Positions 1 through 11,978 of a stretch of 64,000 bases of DNA are shown piece by piece. The stretch is taken from contig NZ_CP101750.1 in NCBI RefSeq assembly GCF_026810505.1, forward strand, positions 7,986,515 through 8,050,514. Reading direction: 5' to 3'. How positions within the stretch are numbered: position 1 is the first letter of the stretch; every line of letters starts with the position of its first letter. The DNA comes from Streptomyces sp. Je 1-369 (GTDB lineage: Bacteria; Actinomycetota; Actinomycetes; Streptomycetales; Streptomycetaceae). A program made the position numbers and the translations under genes. The notes beneath the pieces are model-generated. The model ran no database searches and was not told where the DNA came from. It worked only from the letters and a program-made list of their open reading frames with translations.

Positions 1-100
1 CGAGGGCGACGAGCGCGCCGCCGGCTACGCCGACGAAGGAACGCCGGGAGAGTAACGCGGATCTGTCGGACTTTTCGGGCACTTCGGGGTGTGCGGACAC
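1..100 (-). CDS. N-terminus of a secreted protein, cut by the window edge
   Basis: Reading leftwards from a GTG at 100, the first 33 codons give a short polar N-region, the twin-arginine-like motif LSRRSFVGV, and then a small hydrophobic stretch (AGGALVAL). This is the form of a Tat-type export signal. A strong ribosome binding site (GGAGGA) lies five bases before the GTG and fixes the start. The gene is downstream of, and on the same strand as, the xylanase, but a strong hairpin separates them. The mature domain is outside the window, so the enzyme type cannot be given; another polysaccharide-active secreted protein would fit the neighbourhood, but that is a guess. Confidence 0.6.
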   Translation of the reverse strand, partial: MSAHPEVPEKSDRSALLSRRSFVGVAGGALVAL

Positions 101-150
101 AGGTCCTCCAAGAGGGGGTCCGGGTGGGAGTGGTGGTGGTGCCGCCGGAA

Positions 151-184
151 CGGTCCGGGCGGGCGGGACCGGCCGCCCGGACCG
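151..184 (-). terminator. hairpin terminator after the xylanase gene
   Basis: A perfect 12-bp inverted repeat (151-162 and 173-184) with a 10-base loop sits five bases beyond the xylanase stop. There is no T-run, which is common for Streptomyces terminators. Confidence 0.7.
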
Positions 185-188
185 CGGT

Positions 189-2057
<1,869 letters not shown>

Positions 2058-2149
2058 TCACCGAAGCCCTGCGACGGGGGCCCAACCGGTCACGGCGCTC
2101 CGTCTCCTCCCCGCGACTCTGGTGGGAGATAGTGCAAGTCTTGAAGTTG

Positions 2150-2163
2150 TGGGAGCGCTCCCA
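2150..2163. promoter_or_regulatory. CebR operator upstream of the xylanase
   Basis: The perfect 14-bp palindrome TGGGAGCGCTCCCA lies 135 bp upstream of the xylanase start. This is exactly the published consensus bound by CebR/CelR, the cellobiose-sensing LacI-family repressor of Streptomyces and Thermobifida. CebR itself is not in this window. Confidence 0.9.
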
Positions 2164-2231
2164 AAGTGCTGTAGCGAGGTGTACCTGTCAAGGAGTTGCG
2201 TCGAAACTTGCGGAGCGACTGACGAAAATGA

Positions 2232-4285
<2,054 letters not shown>

Positions 4286-4619
4286 CTTAACGCCCGCCCA
4301 CAGTCATGTCGAAGCCCCCGGCCGCTTGCCCCGTACGGCTCTCGGCGGGCGGGCGGAGGGGCTCGATGCGCTTTCCCTGTTCGTTCGGGAGGGGTGTGAA
4401 TCTCGACCGGGGCATCATGATTTCGAGTCTGCCACGGACCACTGACACCCGGCCGGTGCCTCAACCGCTCTGAGCTGCGACGACGCCCCTCTGCGCGCAG
4501 CCTGCCGGGCTCGGACAGAGGACCGTTTCCGAAAGTGGAGGCTGAGCGTCGCGGCCAGGCAGGGGCGGGTCCATTCTGGTGTGCGGCGTGGCGTGGGGGT
4601 GTTGTAGTGTGTTCGAGTT

Positions 4620-4903
4620 CCTGCGCCGAGATTTCGGTGGCAGTGACCGGACTTCCTGTTCCTTCTGTGTCGATCTTGGGGTGACGTCTTATTAACCAGG
4701 CCATGTAGTCGTCCGTGTTCCCCGCGTGCTGTGTTGTCGCACGTGTCCGGGGGCGGACGTCGCGCTGGTCTGAGTTTCGTCACCCATCCCCGCAGTTTTC
4801 TTCCCGGGTGCAGCTCTGCCGTCTGCCCCGGGTTCCGTGTTTTCCGGCCCCGGTGCGGCTGTCGGCAGGGCTCCCCGATTCCTTTGGATCAGGAGTTCCC
4901 GTT
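4620..4903 (+). promoter_or_regulatory. structured 5' leader of the MFS efflux gene (copy A)
   Basis: This gene-free stretch has a diverged copy before the second MFS gene (6500-6792). Two blocks are nearly invariant: 4742-4765, with a GUCC/GGAC hairpin at 4745-4758, and 4810-4831, part of a second hairpin (CCCGGG-GCAG pairing with CUGC-CCCGGG, 4803-4832). Bases 4750-4759 of block one are complementary over 10 bp, with one G-U pair, to 4820-4829 of block two, so the local hairpins and a long-range helix exclude each other. A very short GTG frame (GTG ACG TCT TAT TAA) lies at about 4681. This suggests attenuation or a riboswitch-like control; the ligand is unknown. The remaining upstream part (4286-4619) shows nothing recognisable. 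Confidence 0.5.
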
Positions 4904-6385
4904 TTGTCTTCCTCCGCGCTCGGCAACGCGCCAGAGCACACCACCACCCAGTCCTCGACCCACCCATCGTCTGGACCCTCGAAGATGGCCATGGGGGCCT
5001 GGATCGCCCTGCTGGTGCTGCTGACCGCCGAGCTGATGAACATGCTCGACCAGTCGGTCGTCCTGACCGCCCTGCCCGCGATCCAGGAGTCGACCGGCGC
5101 CGGACCGGTCGCATTGCAGTGGCTGACCACCGCCTATTCCCTGCCCGTCGCCGTCGGGCTGATCACCGGCGGACGGCTCGGTGACATCTACGGCCGGCGC
5201 AGGATCCTGCTCATTGGCACCGTCGTGTTCACCGCCGCCTCTCTGCTGTGCGGTCTGGCCACCGGCCCAGGCGTGCTGATCGGCGCCCGCCTGCTCCAAG
5301 GCGTCGGCGTGGCCGTGATGATCCCGCAGGTCCTGGCGACCATGCACGTAACCTTCGAAGGTCAGAACCGCAGCAAGGCGTTCGGCCTGTACGGGGCCGT
5401 CATGGCCATCGCCAACGTCCTGGGCCCGGTCCTGGGCGGCGTACTCACCGAGGCCGACCTGTTCGGGCTGTCCTGGCGGCCGATCTTCCTGGTCAACGTG
5501 CCCGTCGGGCTGGCCGTACTCCTCCTGGGACGCAAGTTCATCCCCGAGTCGACCATCCGCAAGGCCGACCGGCTCGACCTGATCGGCATGCTGCTGTCCG
5601 GCCTGGCCATCGTCCTGATCCTCTTCCCGCTCACCGAGGGCCAGGCCTACGGATGGCCGCTGTGGTGCTTCGCCATGCTTGCCGCCGGCGTCCTTGTCCT
5701 CGGTGTCTTCCTGCGCCACCAGCGGCGCAGGCAGGGCAACGGCCCGCTGGTGACCCTGTCCCTCTTCCGGGGCAGGCAGTTCTCCGGGGGCATGGCCGCG
5801 GACCTGCTGCACGGCCTGCTGTGTGGCCTGTTCTTCATGACCTGGACGCTGTACCTGCAGCGCGGACTGGGCCTGAGCCCGCTGGAGGCGGCCGTGGCCT
5901 TCGTGCTGCTCTCCGTGGGAGAACTGGGCGGCGCGACCATCGCGGCGAGGACCGCCGGGCGTTTCGCCCGCCGTCTGCCGCAGACCGGAGCCCTCATCGC
6001 GACCGCCGCGACGGTCACCTACGGGCTCCAGATCGGCAGCCACCAGGCCGACCTGACCCTGCTGGCGATGACCGCTCCGGTGGTGCTGATCGGCTTCGGC
6101 CTGGGCATGGTCTCCGGCCCGCTCGCCGACCTGTCGCTGGCCAAAGTCCCGCACGAGGACGCCGGCTCGGCCTCGGGCCTGTTCAACACCGCCATTCACT
6201 TGGGCATCGCGGTGGGCACAGCGCTCACCGCCGTGGTGTTCTTCGCCATCACCGGCGGCTCTCCCGACGGTGCGGTCAACCGTGACGCGTTCGTCACCGT
6301 GCTGTGGTGGGTCGGCGGCCTCCTCACCCTGATGTGGGCCCTGATGTTCTGCCTGCCGAAGAAGGCCAACCACCAAGCCGGGTAA
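4904..6385 (+). CDS. DHA2-type MFS multidrug efflux transporter
   Basis: Proton-driven membrane exporter of the 14-helix DHA2 (EmrB/QacA) group. I start it at a TTG at 4904, eight bases after AGGAG, giving 493 residues; an internal ATG at 4985 is the alternative. The first helix contains DQSVVLTALPAI, the classic DHA2 motif D1-like segment, followed by loop motif A (GGRLGDIYGRRR) and the motif C region near GPVLGGVLTE. The frame can be extended to an ATG at 4715, but the extension runs through the conserved RNA leader and does not look like protein. The gene is monocistronic and is partly duplicated downstream. The substrate cannot be read from sequence. Confidence 0.88.
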   Translation: MSSSALGNAPEHTTTQSSTHPSSGPSKMAMGAWIALLVLLTAELMNMLDQSVVLTALPAIQESTGAGPVALQWLTTAYSLPVAVGLITGGRLGDIYGRRRILLIGTVVFTAASLLCGLATGPGVLIGARLLQGVGVAVMIPQVLATMHVTFEGQNRSKAFGLYGAVMAIANVLGPVLGGVLTEADLFGLSWRPIFLVNVPVGLAVLLLGRKFIPESTIRKADRLDLIGMLLSGLAIVLILFPLTEGQAYGWPLWCFAMLAAGVLVLGVFLRHQRRRQGNGPLVTLSLFRGRQFSGGMAADLLHGLLCGLFFMTWTLYLQRGLGLSPLEAAVAFVLLSVGELGGATIAARTAGRFARRLPQTGALIATAATVTYGLQIGSHQADLTLLAMTAPVVLIGFGLGMVSGPLADLSLAKVPHEDAGSASGLFNTAIHLGIAVGTALTAVVFFAITGGSPDGAVNRDAFVTVLWWVGGLLTLMWALMFCLPKKANHQAG

Positions 6386-6499
6386 GTCACCCCCAGGTCC
6401 CGGCCGCGACGTCGGCCGGGACCTGGGCCCGGTGGCCGCCGCACGACGTGGCGTCGGTGCAATAACTGAGGTCACGGGTCTCTCGGGGTGTCGTACCGT

Positions 6500-6792
6500 C
6501 GACACGTTCCTGTGCCGGAGACGTCGGTGGCAGGTCGGACTTCCCGTTCCGCGATCTTGAGGTGAGCTTGTACCCCCAGGCCCTGTAGCCGTCCGCGTTT
6601 CCCACGTTCTAAGTCGTCGAACGTGTCCGGGGGCGGACGTCGCGCCGGCCTGAGTTGCGTCACCCTCCCCTGCGGTTTTCTGCCGATTTCCGGGGGGCAG
6701 CTCTGCCGTCTGCCCCGGTTTCTGTGTCTCCCGGACCCCTCTGCGGCTGATGGCAAGCCCCCCCCCGGTTCTTTGAACCAGGACTTCCCACC
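6500..6792 (+). promoter_or_regulatory. duplicated MFS leader (copy B)
   Basis: Diverged repeat of the copy A leader. Block one (6621-6645) and block two (6697-6718) are preserved. The 10-bp long-range complementarity is kept exactly (6630-6639 with 6707-6716), and the second hairpin is kept with a different bulge (CCGG, two extra G, GGCAG / CUGCC-CCGG). A short frame with start GTG at about 6562 (MSLYPQAL) ends in TAG. Bases 6386-6499 hold nothing else that I recognise. Confidence 0.45.
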
Positions 6793-7222
6793 GTGGTTTT
6801 CCCTTCGCTCGACCATGAGCGAAGCATCCGGCCGAGACCTCGGCCCACGCCCCCTCCGGTGCGGCGGCCGAGATGACCTTGGCCGCCAGGATTGCCCTCG
6901 TGGTGGTCCTGGTCGCCGAGCTCATGAACATCCTCGACAGCTCGATCGTCCTCACCGCCCTGCCCACCCTCCAAAAGTCCCTCGGCGCCGGACCGGCCGC
7001 GCTCCAGTGGGCCACGGCCGGCTACTCGCTGACGATCGCCATGGGACTGATCACCGGGAGCAGGCCCAGCGCCTGGACCTCACCGGCATGCTGCTGTCCG
7101 CGCTGGCCCTCCTCCTGACCGTCTTCCCGCTCACCGAGGGCCACGCGCCCGACGCCCTGCGGCACCTGATAGGGGACTTCGTCGACGAACTCCCCCCCCA
7201 CCACATCAGAGGCCGGCCCTGA
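6793..7222 (+). pseudogene. broken second copy of the MFS efflux gene
   Basis: The segment ARIALVVVLVAELMNILDSS followed by IVLTALPTLQKSLGAGPAAL matches the first helix of the upstream transporter. It then jumps from GLITG straight to QRLDLTGMLLSALALL and FPLTEGHA, skipping roughly 390 bp that encode helices 3-6 in copy A, and soon stops. The frame that starts at the GTG equivalent to the copy A start closes at a TGA by 6873, so there is at least one frameshift as well. This is the decayed half of a tandem duplication. Confidence 0.8.
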
Positions 7223-7262
7223 CCGGTGGCCAGGCGGCGGGCGCCGCACAGCCGCAGTGGAG

Positions 7263-7304
7263 TGATCACCCGACAAAGGCGGTGCGGAGAATGTCGGGTG
7301 ATCA
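7263..7304. promoter_or_regulatory. 13-bp perfect inverted repeat before the dioxygenase gene
   Basis: TGATCACCCGACA (7263-7275) and its exact complement (7292-7304) flank a 16-base loop, 28 bp before the PhyH-type gene. Each arm carries its own TGATCA palindrome. It may be an operator pair or a terminator left by the decayed MFS copy. Confidence 0.5.
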
Positions 7305-7331
7305 GGGCAGGGGCCGCCGCACGATGGGGGC

Positions 7332-8144
7332 ATGGATGACATGACTTTGGTATCCCGGTTCCTCAGCGACGGCTTCGTGAAGTTGGAGGGCGCTGTCGCG
7401 CCGCGCGTGGCCGCGGACTGTGCGCGGCTGCTGTGGCGGGAGACGGGCTGCGACCCGGACGACCCGTCGACGTGGACGCAGCCCGTGCACTGGGTGCCCG
7501 GCACGGGGCAGGGGCCGTTCGCAGCCGCACCCAACTCTCCTTCCCTGCACCACGCGTACGATCTGCTCGTCGGCGAGGGGCGCTGGGAGCCGCGCTACTC
7601 GCTGGGCACGTTCCCGCTGCGCTTCCCGCACGAGGAGGAGCCGGGCGACGCGGGCTGGCACATTGAGGGGAGCTATCTGCCGGAAGGCGAGAGCTGGTAC
7701 TTCACGAATCTGCGTTCCGAAGGCCGGGCGCTGCTGATGCTGTTCCTGTTCAGCGAGGTCGGTGAACAGGACGCCCCGACCCGGATCCGGGTCGGCTCGC
7801 ATCTCGATGTGTCGAAGGTGCTGGAGAAGTACGGGGAGGACGGGGCGAGCGGACTGACCCTCGCCCCCGACCTGGTGGCGGCCTCCGACCACCGGCCACT
7901 CGCCCTTGCCACCGGGTCCCCGGGCGACGTCTTCCTGTGCCACCCGTTCCTGGTACACGCGGCGCAATCACACCACGGAGTGCGGCCGCGCTTCATGGCC
8001 CAGCCGCCGCTGATGCCGGCCGCACCCTACGAACTGGAACGGCCCGACGGCGCGTACTCTCCCGTGGAGATCGCGATCCGGCGAGGTCTGGGACAGCCCA
8101 CCCCCGGTCCGGACGGAGACGGCACCGGCCACAGCGCCCGATAG
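7332..8144 (+). CDS. phytanoyl-CoA dioxygenase (PhyH) family protein
   Basis: Likely a non-haem Fe(II)/2-oxoglutarate-dependent oxygenase of 270 residues acting in the cytoplasm. The iron ligands are visible as a facial triad: His110 and Glu112 in GWHIEGSYL, and His209 in HPFLVHAAQ, with Arg220 (RPRF) placed to bind the 2-oxoglutarate carboxylate. The ATG at 7332 has a GGGG-rich ribosome site. An AraC-type regulator follows after 58 bp on the same strand and may control it. The substrate is unknown; members of this family hydroxylate anything from lipids to natural products. Confidence 0.85.
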   Translation: MDDMTLVSRFLSDGFVKLEGAVAPRVAADCARLLWRETGCDPDDPSTWTQPVHWVPGTGQGPFAAAPNSPSLHHAYDLLVGEGRWEPRYSLGTFPLRFPHEEEPGDAGWHIEGSYLPEGESWYFTNLRSEGRALLMLFLFSEVGEQDAPTRIRVGSHLDVSKVLEKYGEDGASGLTLAPDLVAASDHRPLALATGSPGDVFLCHPFLVHAAQSHHGVRPRFMAQPPLMPAAPYELERPDGAYSPVEIAIRRGLGQPTPGPDGDGTGHSAR

Positions 8145-8202
8145 ATGCGTTTCACGACCATCACAGGCAAGGCGGTGGTGAAAGACGGGGAGGGGAACGG
8201 GC

Positions 8203-9069
8203 ATGTTGGAGCGGCTGAACCAGGCGATGGAGCACATCGAGCGCCAGTTGGATCAGACCATCGACGTAGGTGAGTTGGCACGTGTGGCGGCCACCTCGGA
8301 GCATCACCTGCGCCGGATGTTCTCCGCGCTCGCGGGCATGCCGCTGCCGGAGTACATACGACGCCGCCGGCTCACCCTCGCCGGCGCCGAAGTACTCGCG
8401 GGGCACGCCACGCTGCTGGAGATCGCCGTGCGTTATGGCTATGGCTCCGGCGAGGCATTCGCGCGGGCGTTCCGTGCCATGCACGGCATCGGACCGGGCG
8501 AGGCCCGGCGTACCGGCGCCGCACTCACTTCTCAGTCCCGGATGTCCTTCCGCCTCACCATCGAGGGGAGCAGCAGTCTGCGATACCGCGTCGTGGACAA
8601 GCCGGACTTCACCGTCGTCGGACTCAAGACCCAGATACCGCTGGTGCATGCGGGACCGAACCAGGCGATCATGGACTTTGTCCGTGGAATAGATCCGCAG
8701 ACTCTGGAGCGCCTGGAGAAGGTGTCGGACCAAGAGCCGCACGGCATCGTCGCGGTCTGCGACGGCGTGGACCCCAGCCGTGCCGAAGGCACTGTCCTCG
8801 ACTACTACCACGGCGTGATCACCTCCTCGGCCGCTCTTGAAGGCACGACCTCGTTGGCCGTCCCGGCCGGCACCTGGGCGGTCTTCGCCACCTCCGGACC
8901 GGCACCACAGGCCATCCAGGAACTGTGGCGCGACGTGTTCACCGAGTGGTTCCCGTCGAACCCGTACCGCACCCGCACCGGCCCCGAGATCCTGCGCGTC
9001 GGCCTGTCGTCGGAGAAGACCGAGGCCGACGTCGAACTGTGGCTGGCCATGGAGCCTGAGCGCTCCTGA
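8203..9069 (+). CDS. AraC-family regulator with GyrI-like effector-binding domain
   Basis: Transcription factor of 288 residues. Residues 1-105 form the two helix-turn-helix motifs of the AraC family (IDVGELARVAATSEHHLRRM, then the second motif around LLEIAVRYGYGSGEAFARAF). Residues 115-288 form a GyrI-like ligand-binding domain (RYRVVDKPDFTVVGLK near its start, PAGTWAVFATSGPAPQAI later). The order is HTH first, as in Rob/SoxS-type fusions such as E. coli Rob. A GGGGAGGGG ribosome site precedes the ATG. It probably senses a small hydrophobic or cationic molecule; the target genes are not evident. Confidence 0.93.
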   Translation: MLERLNQAMEHIERQLDQTIDVGELARVAATSEHHLRRMFSALAGMPLPEYIRRRRLTLAGAEVLAGHATLLEIAVRYGYGSGEAFARAFRAMHGIGPGEARRTGAALTSQSRMSFRLTIEGSSSLRYRVVDKPDFTVVGLKTQIPLVHAGPNQAIMDFVRGIDPQTLERLEKVSDQEPHGIVAVCDGVDPSRAEGTVLDYYHGVITSSAALEGTTSLAVPAGTWAVFATSGPAPQAIQELWRDVFTEWFPSNPYRTRTGPEILRVGLSSEKTEADVELWLAMEPERS

Positions 9070-9170
9070 ACACAGCGGCACTCCCACGGGCAGACGTGTG
9101 CGAGCGTCATTGTTCCCGCCTGTCGTCAAACGAAGGCGAGCCCAAGCGGTCAGTGCATCACCGCTGTGAC

Positions 9171-9210
9171 GGAAAGCGCCCGGCTAAGAAATCGCAGCCG
9201 GGCGCTTTCC
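9171..9210. terminator. strong bidirectional terminator
   Basis: A perfect 15-bp stem (9171-9185 with 9196-9210) and 10-base loop sit between the converging AraC-type regulator and the glycine-rich protein gene. It can serve both strands. Confidence 0.85.
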
Positions 9211-9319
9211 GGGCTTTGGCACTCCGTTGGCTGTTTGACAGTAGTCAGCAGTGATGGAGTGCGATGTTCGCGGGCTGGTGTTTTCTCCTCTTGCCGCTGC
9301 GACCCGCTCACCGGGATGT

Positions 9320-9928
9320 TCAGCAGGGGAGAGTGGTCTTGCCTGCGGCGCCTGTTGCGCCGGTGGTGCCGTTCGCGAACATCGTGGCGGCGGTTCCGTT
9401 GCCGCCGGGCTTACCCGGGCACACCGGGCTGGCCGCGCCACCGGCGCCGCCCGTACCGCCCGTGTGGCCGCCGCTGACGACGGCCGCACCGCCGTTGCCG
9501 CCCTTGCCGCCGTTGATTCCGGCCCCGGCGTTGCCGACGCCGCCCACGCCGCCCTGGCCACCGGCGCCGCCGAGCTTGGCCTCGCCCCCGGAGCCGCCGA
9601 TGCCGCCGTTGCCGTTGGCCCCGCCCGCTCCGCCCGTGCCGCCCAGGCCGCCGACGCTCGCGGCGCCGCTGGCGTTGCCTCCCGGCCCGCCGTTGCCTCC
9701 GTTGCCATTGGCACCCGCGGCGCCACCGGTGCCGCCGAGGCCACCGATACCACCGAGGAACCCAACGCCGTTGGCCCCGTTACTGCCGGGTGCCCCGGCG
9801 GCGCTGTGAGCCTGGGCGCTGCCCGTCCCCGGCTGGGCGGAGGCGAGAGCGGGCGTCACGGTAAGACCGGCTACGGCGATCGTGGCAATCAGGAAGGTCC
9901 TTGCAGTGGCTGTGCGCATGGTGCGCAT
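9320..9928 (-). CDS. secreted glycine-rich repeat protein (PGRS-like)
   Basis: A 202-residue exported protein. A signal peptide (about 1-31, FLIATIAVAGLTVTPALASA) is followed by about 130 residues built almost entirely from Gly-Gly-x-Gly units (GGIGGLGGTGG, GGNGGPGGN, GGAGGQGGVGG), interspersed with Ala, Asn, Ser and Thr. Two cysteines occur near the C-terminus (SPVCPGKPGG and the last residue). The composition recalls mycobacterial PE_PGRS tails but there is no PE domain. The first of two nearby ATGs is used, seven bases after GGAAG. The role is unknown; a cell-surface or matrix protein is plausible. Confidence 0.75.
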   Translation of the reverse strand: MRTMRTATARTFLIATIAVAGLTVTPALASAQPGTGSAQAHSAAGAPGSNGANGVGFLGGIGGLGGTGGAAGANGNGGNGGPGGNASGAASVGGLGGTGGAGGANGNGGIGGSGGEAKLGGAGGQGGVGGVGNAGAGINGGKGGNGGAAVVSGGHTGGTGGAGGAASPVCPGKPGGNGTAATMFANGTTGATGAAGKTTLPC

Positions 9929-10701
9929 GGTGTTACTTCCTTCGGTTGTTCAGGCGGAGAGATACTCCGCCTGACAATTTCCAACGTAGGGGGATGGAAC
10001 ATGCCAGGCATCCCAAATGCTGATCAAAAGTCTTTAAATCGACTGTATTGGTAAACTTTGGCTGCAATTCAACATTTCTGGCTGCCTCAACAATGCCCCA
10101 CCGTTGGCTCCCTATCTGTGATACAGGGGGGTGGGATAGTTTTTAGTCCTGAGCCTGAACGCGGCATGGGGTTGCGCTCTTCTTGGCGGTGGCAGGGGGC
10201 AGTGCCAAGAACTTTGGAATTCGGTCGGAGCAAGTCACCGGACGAGCTACAGCGATGGTCATGAAAATCGCCGGTTTCGCTAATCGGCGAATCGCTGCTA
10301 AAACCCGCGCCGCTTCGGCCCCTCAGGGGCTGTTGAACCGTGGGTTTCTCCTTTTGGGTGCATGGGGCGACCCGGGCTGGCGGGTCGATGGCTGTGAGGC
10401 GGCCCGGCTTCGCTCGACCGCCCTCACTTCCGACCACCGTCCACGTCGCCGGAGTGACGGTGATCACGGACGCCGTCCGGAGGGCGCTGCGTAGGCTTGC
10501 GTGGTCGTCGCGGTGGGGTCGGGGGCGGGTGCAGCTCTTCTCTGATTTCCTGACGTCACGTCAGAAAAGTCAGCAAGTGGTCAGCATGAGTCCTGAAATT
10601 CCTGGGGAATGCTGCCCGGACGTGCGACTCGTTGTAAAGTAAGGAAACCGCACTTGACCTGCAAAAACGCAGGCAGGGAGCCTAGGTCCAGGAGCACCTC
10701 G
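9929..10701. other. long gene-free region, locally AT-richer
   Basis: About 770 bp with no protein frame that I can support. The part from about 9960 to 10340 is clearly less GC-rich than its surroundings and must contain the leftward promoter of the glycine-rich protein gene. The right end contains the promoter of panD and the palindrome listed at 10546. Confidence 0.5.
10546..10568. promoter_or_regulatory. interrupted palindrome upstream of panD
   Basis: TTTCCTGACG-TCA-CGTCAGAAAA has 10-bp arms with one mismatch, centred about 145 bp before panD. A further TCAG-containing repeat follows at 10570-10585. A regulator-binding site is the simplest reading; the regulator is unknown. Confidence 0.45.
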
Positions 10702-11130
10702 ATGCTGCGTACCATGTTCAAGTCCAAGATCCACCGCGCCACCGTGACCCAGGCCGACCTGCACTACGTAGGGTCCGTCACCATCGACGCGGATCTTCTC
10801 GACGCCGCCGATCTTCTGCCCGGCGAGCTCGTTCACATCGTCGATGTCACCAACGGTGCCCGGCTGGAGACGTACACCATCGAGGGTGAGCGGGGGAGTG
10901 GTGTCATCGGGATCAACGGTGCGGCCGCGCATCTCGTGCATCCCGGCGACAAGGTGATCATCATCAGCTACGCCCAGGTCGAGGACGCCGGGGCGCGGGC
11001 GCTGCGGCCGCGGGTCGTGCATGTCGACGAGGGCAACCGCGTGGTCGCCCTCGGGGACGACCCCGCGGAGGCCGTGCCGGGGGACCCGGACATGGTGCGC
11101 AATCCGCAGAGCCGTCCAGCCGCCGTCTGA
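10702..11130 (+). CDS. panD: aspartate 1-decarboxylase
   Basis: Makes beta-alanine from L-aspartate for pantothenate and coenzyme A synthesis. The 142-residue pro-enzyme has the self-processing site Gly24-Ser25 (HYVGSVTID), where cleavage creates the pyruvoyl cofactor, and the conserved [18 protein letters not shown] stretch. The length fits actinobacterial PanD. The start at 10702 is chosen over an upstream in-frame start because GGAG is seven bases away and the family begins [16 protein letters not shown]. Its stop overlaps the start of the next gene (TGATG), so the two are translationally coupled. Confidence 0.97.
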   Translation: MLRTMFKSKIHRATVTQADLHYVGSVTIDADLLDAADLLPGELVHIVDVTNGARLETYTIEGERGSGVIGINGAAAHLVHPGDKVIIISYAQVEDAGARALRPRVVHVDEGNRVVALGDDPAEAVPGDPDMVRNPQSRPAAV

Positions 11131-11804
11131 TGGGCACGTTGGGGGTTCTCCATACCTCTCCCGTGCACGTGCCCGTTTTTGACGGGCTGCGGGACTCGGA
11201 TCATCCAGGGCTCGAACTTCGTCATCACGTGGTGGAGGGGCTGCTGGGTCGGGCTCGGCGGGAAGGGGCGGACGCCGTCGTCCCCGCGGTGCGGGATGCC
11301 CTTGTGCGCGTTGCCGGGGGTGGTGATGGGGTGGCGGCCGTGCTGTGTACGTGTTCCACCATCGGTGGCGTGGCCGAGGCGCTAGGGGCGGATCTGGAGG
11401 TTCCGGTGGTCCGTGTCGACCGGCCCATGGCGGCCGCGGCCGTCGCCGCCGGCTCCCGGGTCGTTGTGATCGCCACGGTCGCGTCCACCGTCGGACCGAC
11501 CTCCGCGCTCATCGAGGAGGAGGCGCTGCGGGCCGGGCGGGACGTCTCCGTGCGGGCCGTGGTGGTCGAGGAGGCGTGGGAACGGTTCGAGGCGGGGGAC
11601 GCCGTCGGGTATGCCGAGAGTGTGGCCCGGGCGGTGCGTGCGGTGCGGGATGCCGATGCCGATGTGATCGTGCTGGCCCAAGCCTCCATGGCGGGGGCGG
11701 AGGCGCTGGTTCCGGAGGTGCGGGCGCGGGTGCCGGTGCTGTCCAGTCCCAGGCTGGGGCTCGCGTCTGCGGCGGCGCTGGCCGCGGGGAGCGGGCGGGG
11801 GTAA
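11130..11804 (+). CDS. aspartate/glutamate racemase-family protein
   Basis: A 224-residue protein of the Asp/Glu/hydantoin racemase superfamily. The N-terminal half carries the cysteine motif (AVLCTCSTIGGVAEAL). The second half ends in IVLAQASMAGAEAL, where classical racemases have the second catalytic cysteine; here the position appears to be Ala or Ser, so a standard two-base racemisation is doubtful. Its ATG overlaps the panD stop. Coupling to an aspartate-using enzyme suggests a role in aspartate or beta-alanine metabolism, but this is inference. Many Streptomyces relatives seem to share the AQASM motif. Confidence 0.75.
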   Translation: MGTLGVLHTSPVHVPVFDGLRDSDHPGLELRHHVVEGLLGRARREGADAVVPAVRDALVRVAGGGDGVAAVLCTCSTIGGVAEALGADLEVPVVRVDRPMAAAAVAAGSRVVVIATVASTVGPTSALIEEEALRAGRDVSVRAVVVEEAWERFEAGDAVGYAESVARAVRAVRDADADVIVLAQASMAGAEALVPEVRARVPVLSSPRLGLASAAALAAGSGRG

Positions 11805-11978
11805 GGCCTGGGGTGGTCTCGGTGCGGGTCGCGACGGCGGGCCGGGTGGGCTCGGACGGCAGGGCCCGGCGGTGGGTGTCTGTCGCGGGCAGGGTGCCCG
11901 GAACCGTGGAAGGCTTGGGCGCGGGGGCGTCGGGTACGCGGGGAGGAACCGCTGGCGTACCACTGCTGGAGGAGTGCA

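Noticed and set aside
4715..4903. Extended N-terminus of the MFS transporter
   Set aside because: The extension lies in the conserved RNA leader, is not hydrophobic or conserved as protein, and a good ribosome site supports the TTG at 4904.
10087..10467. Leftward frame of about 126 codons
   Set aside because: No ribosome site, no recognisable domain, and a composition like the AT-richer non-coding DNA around it.
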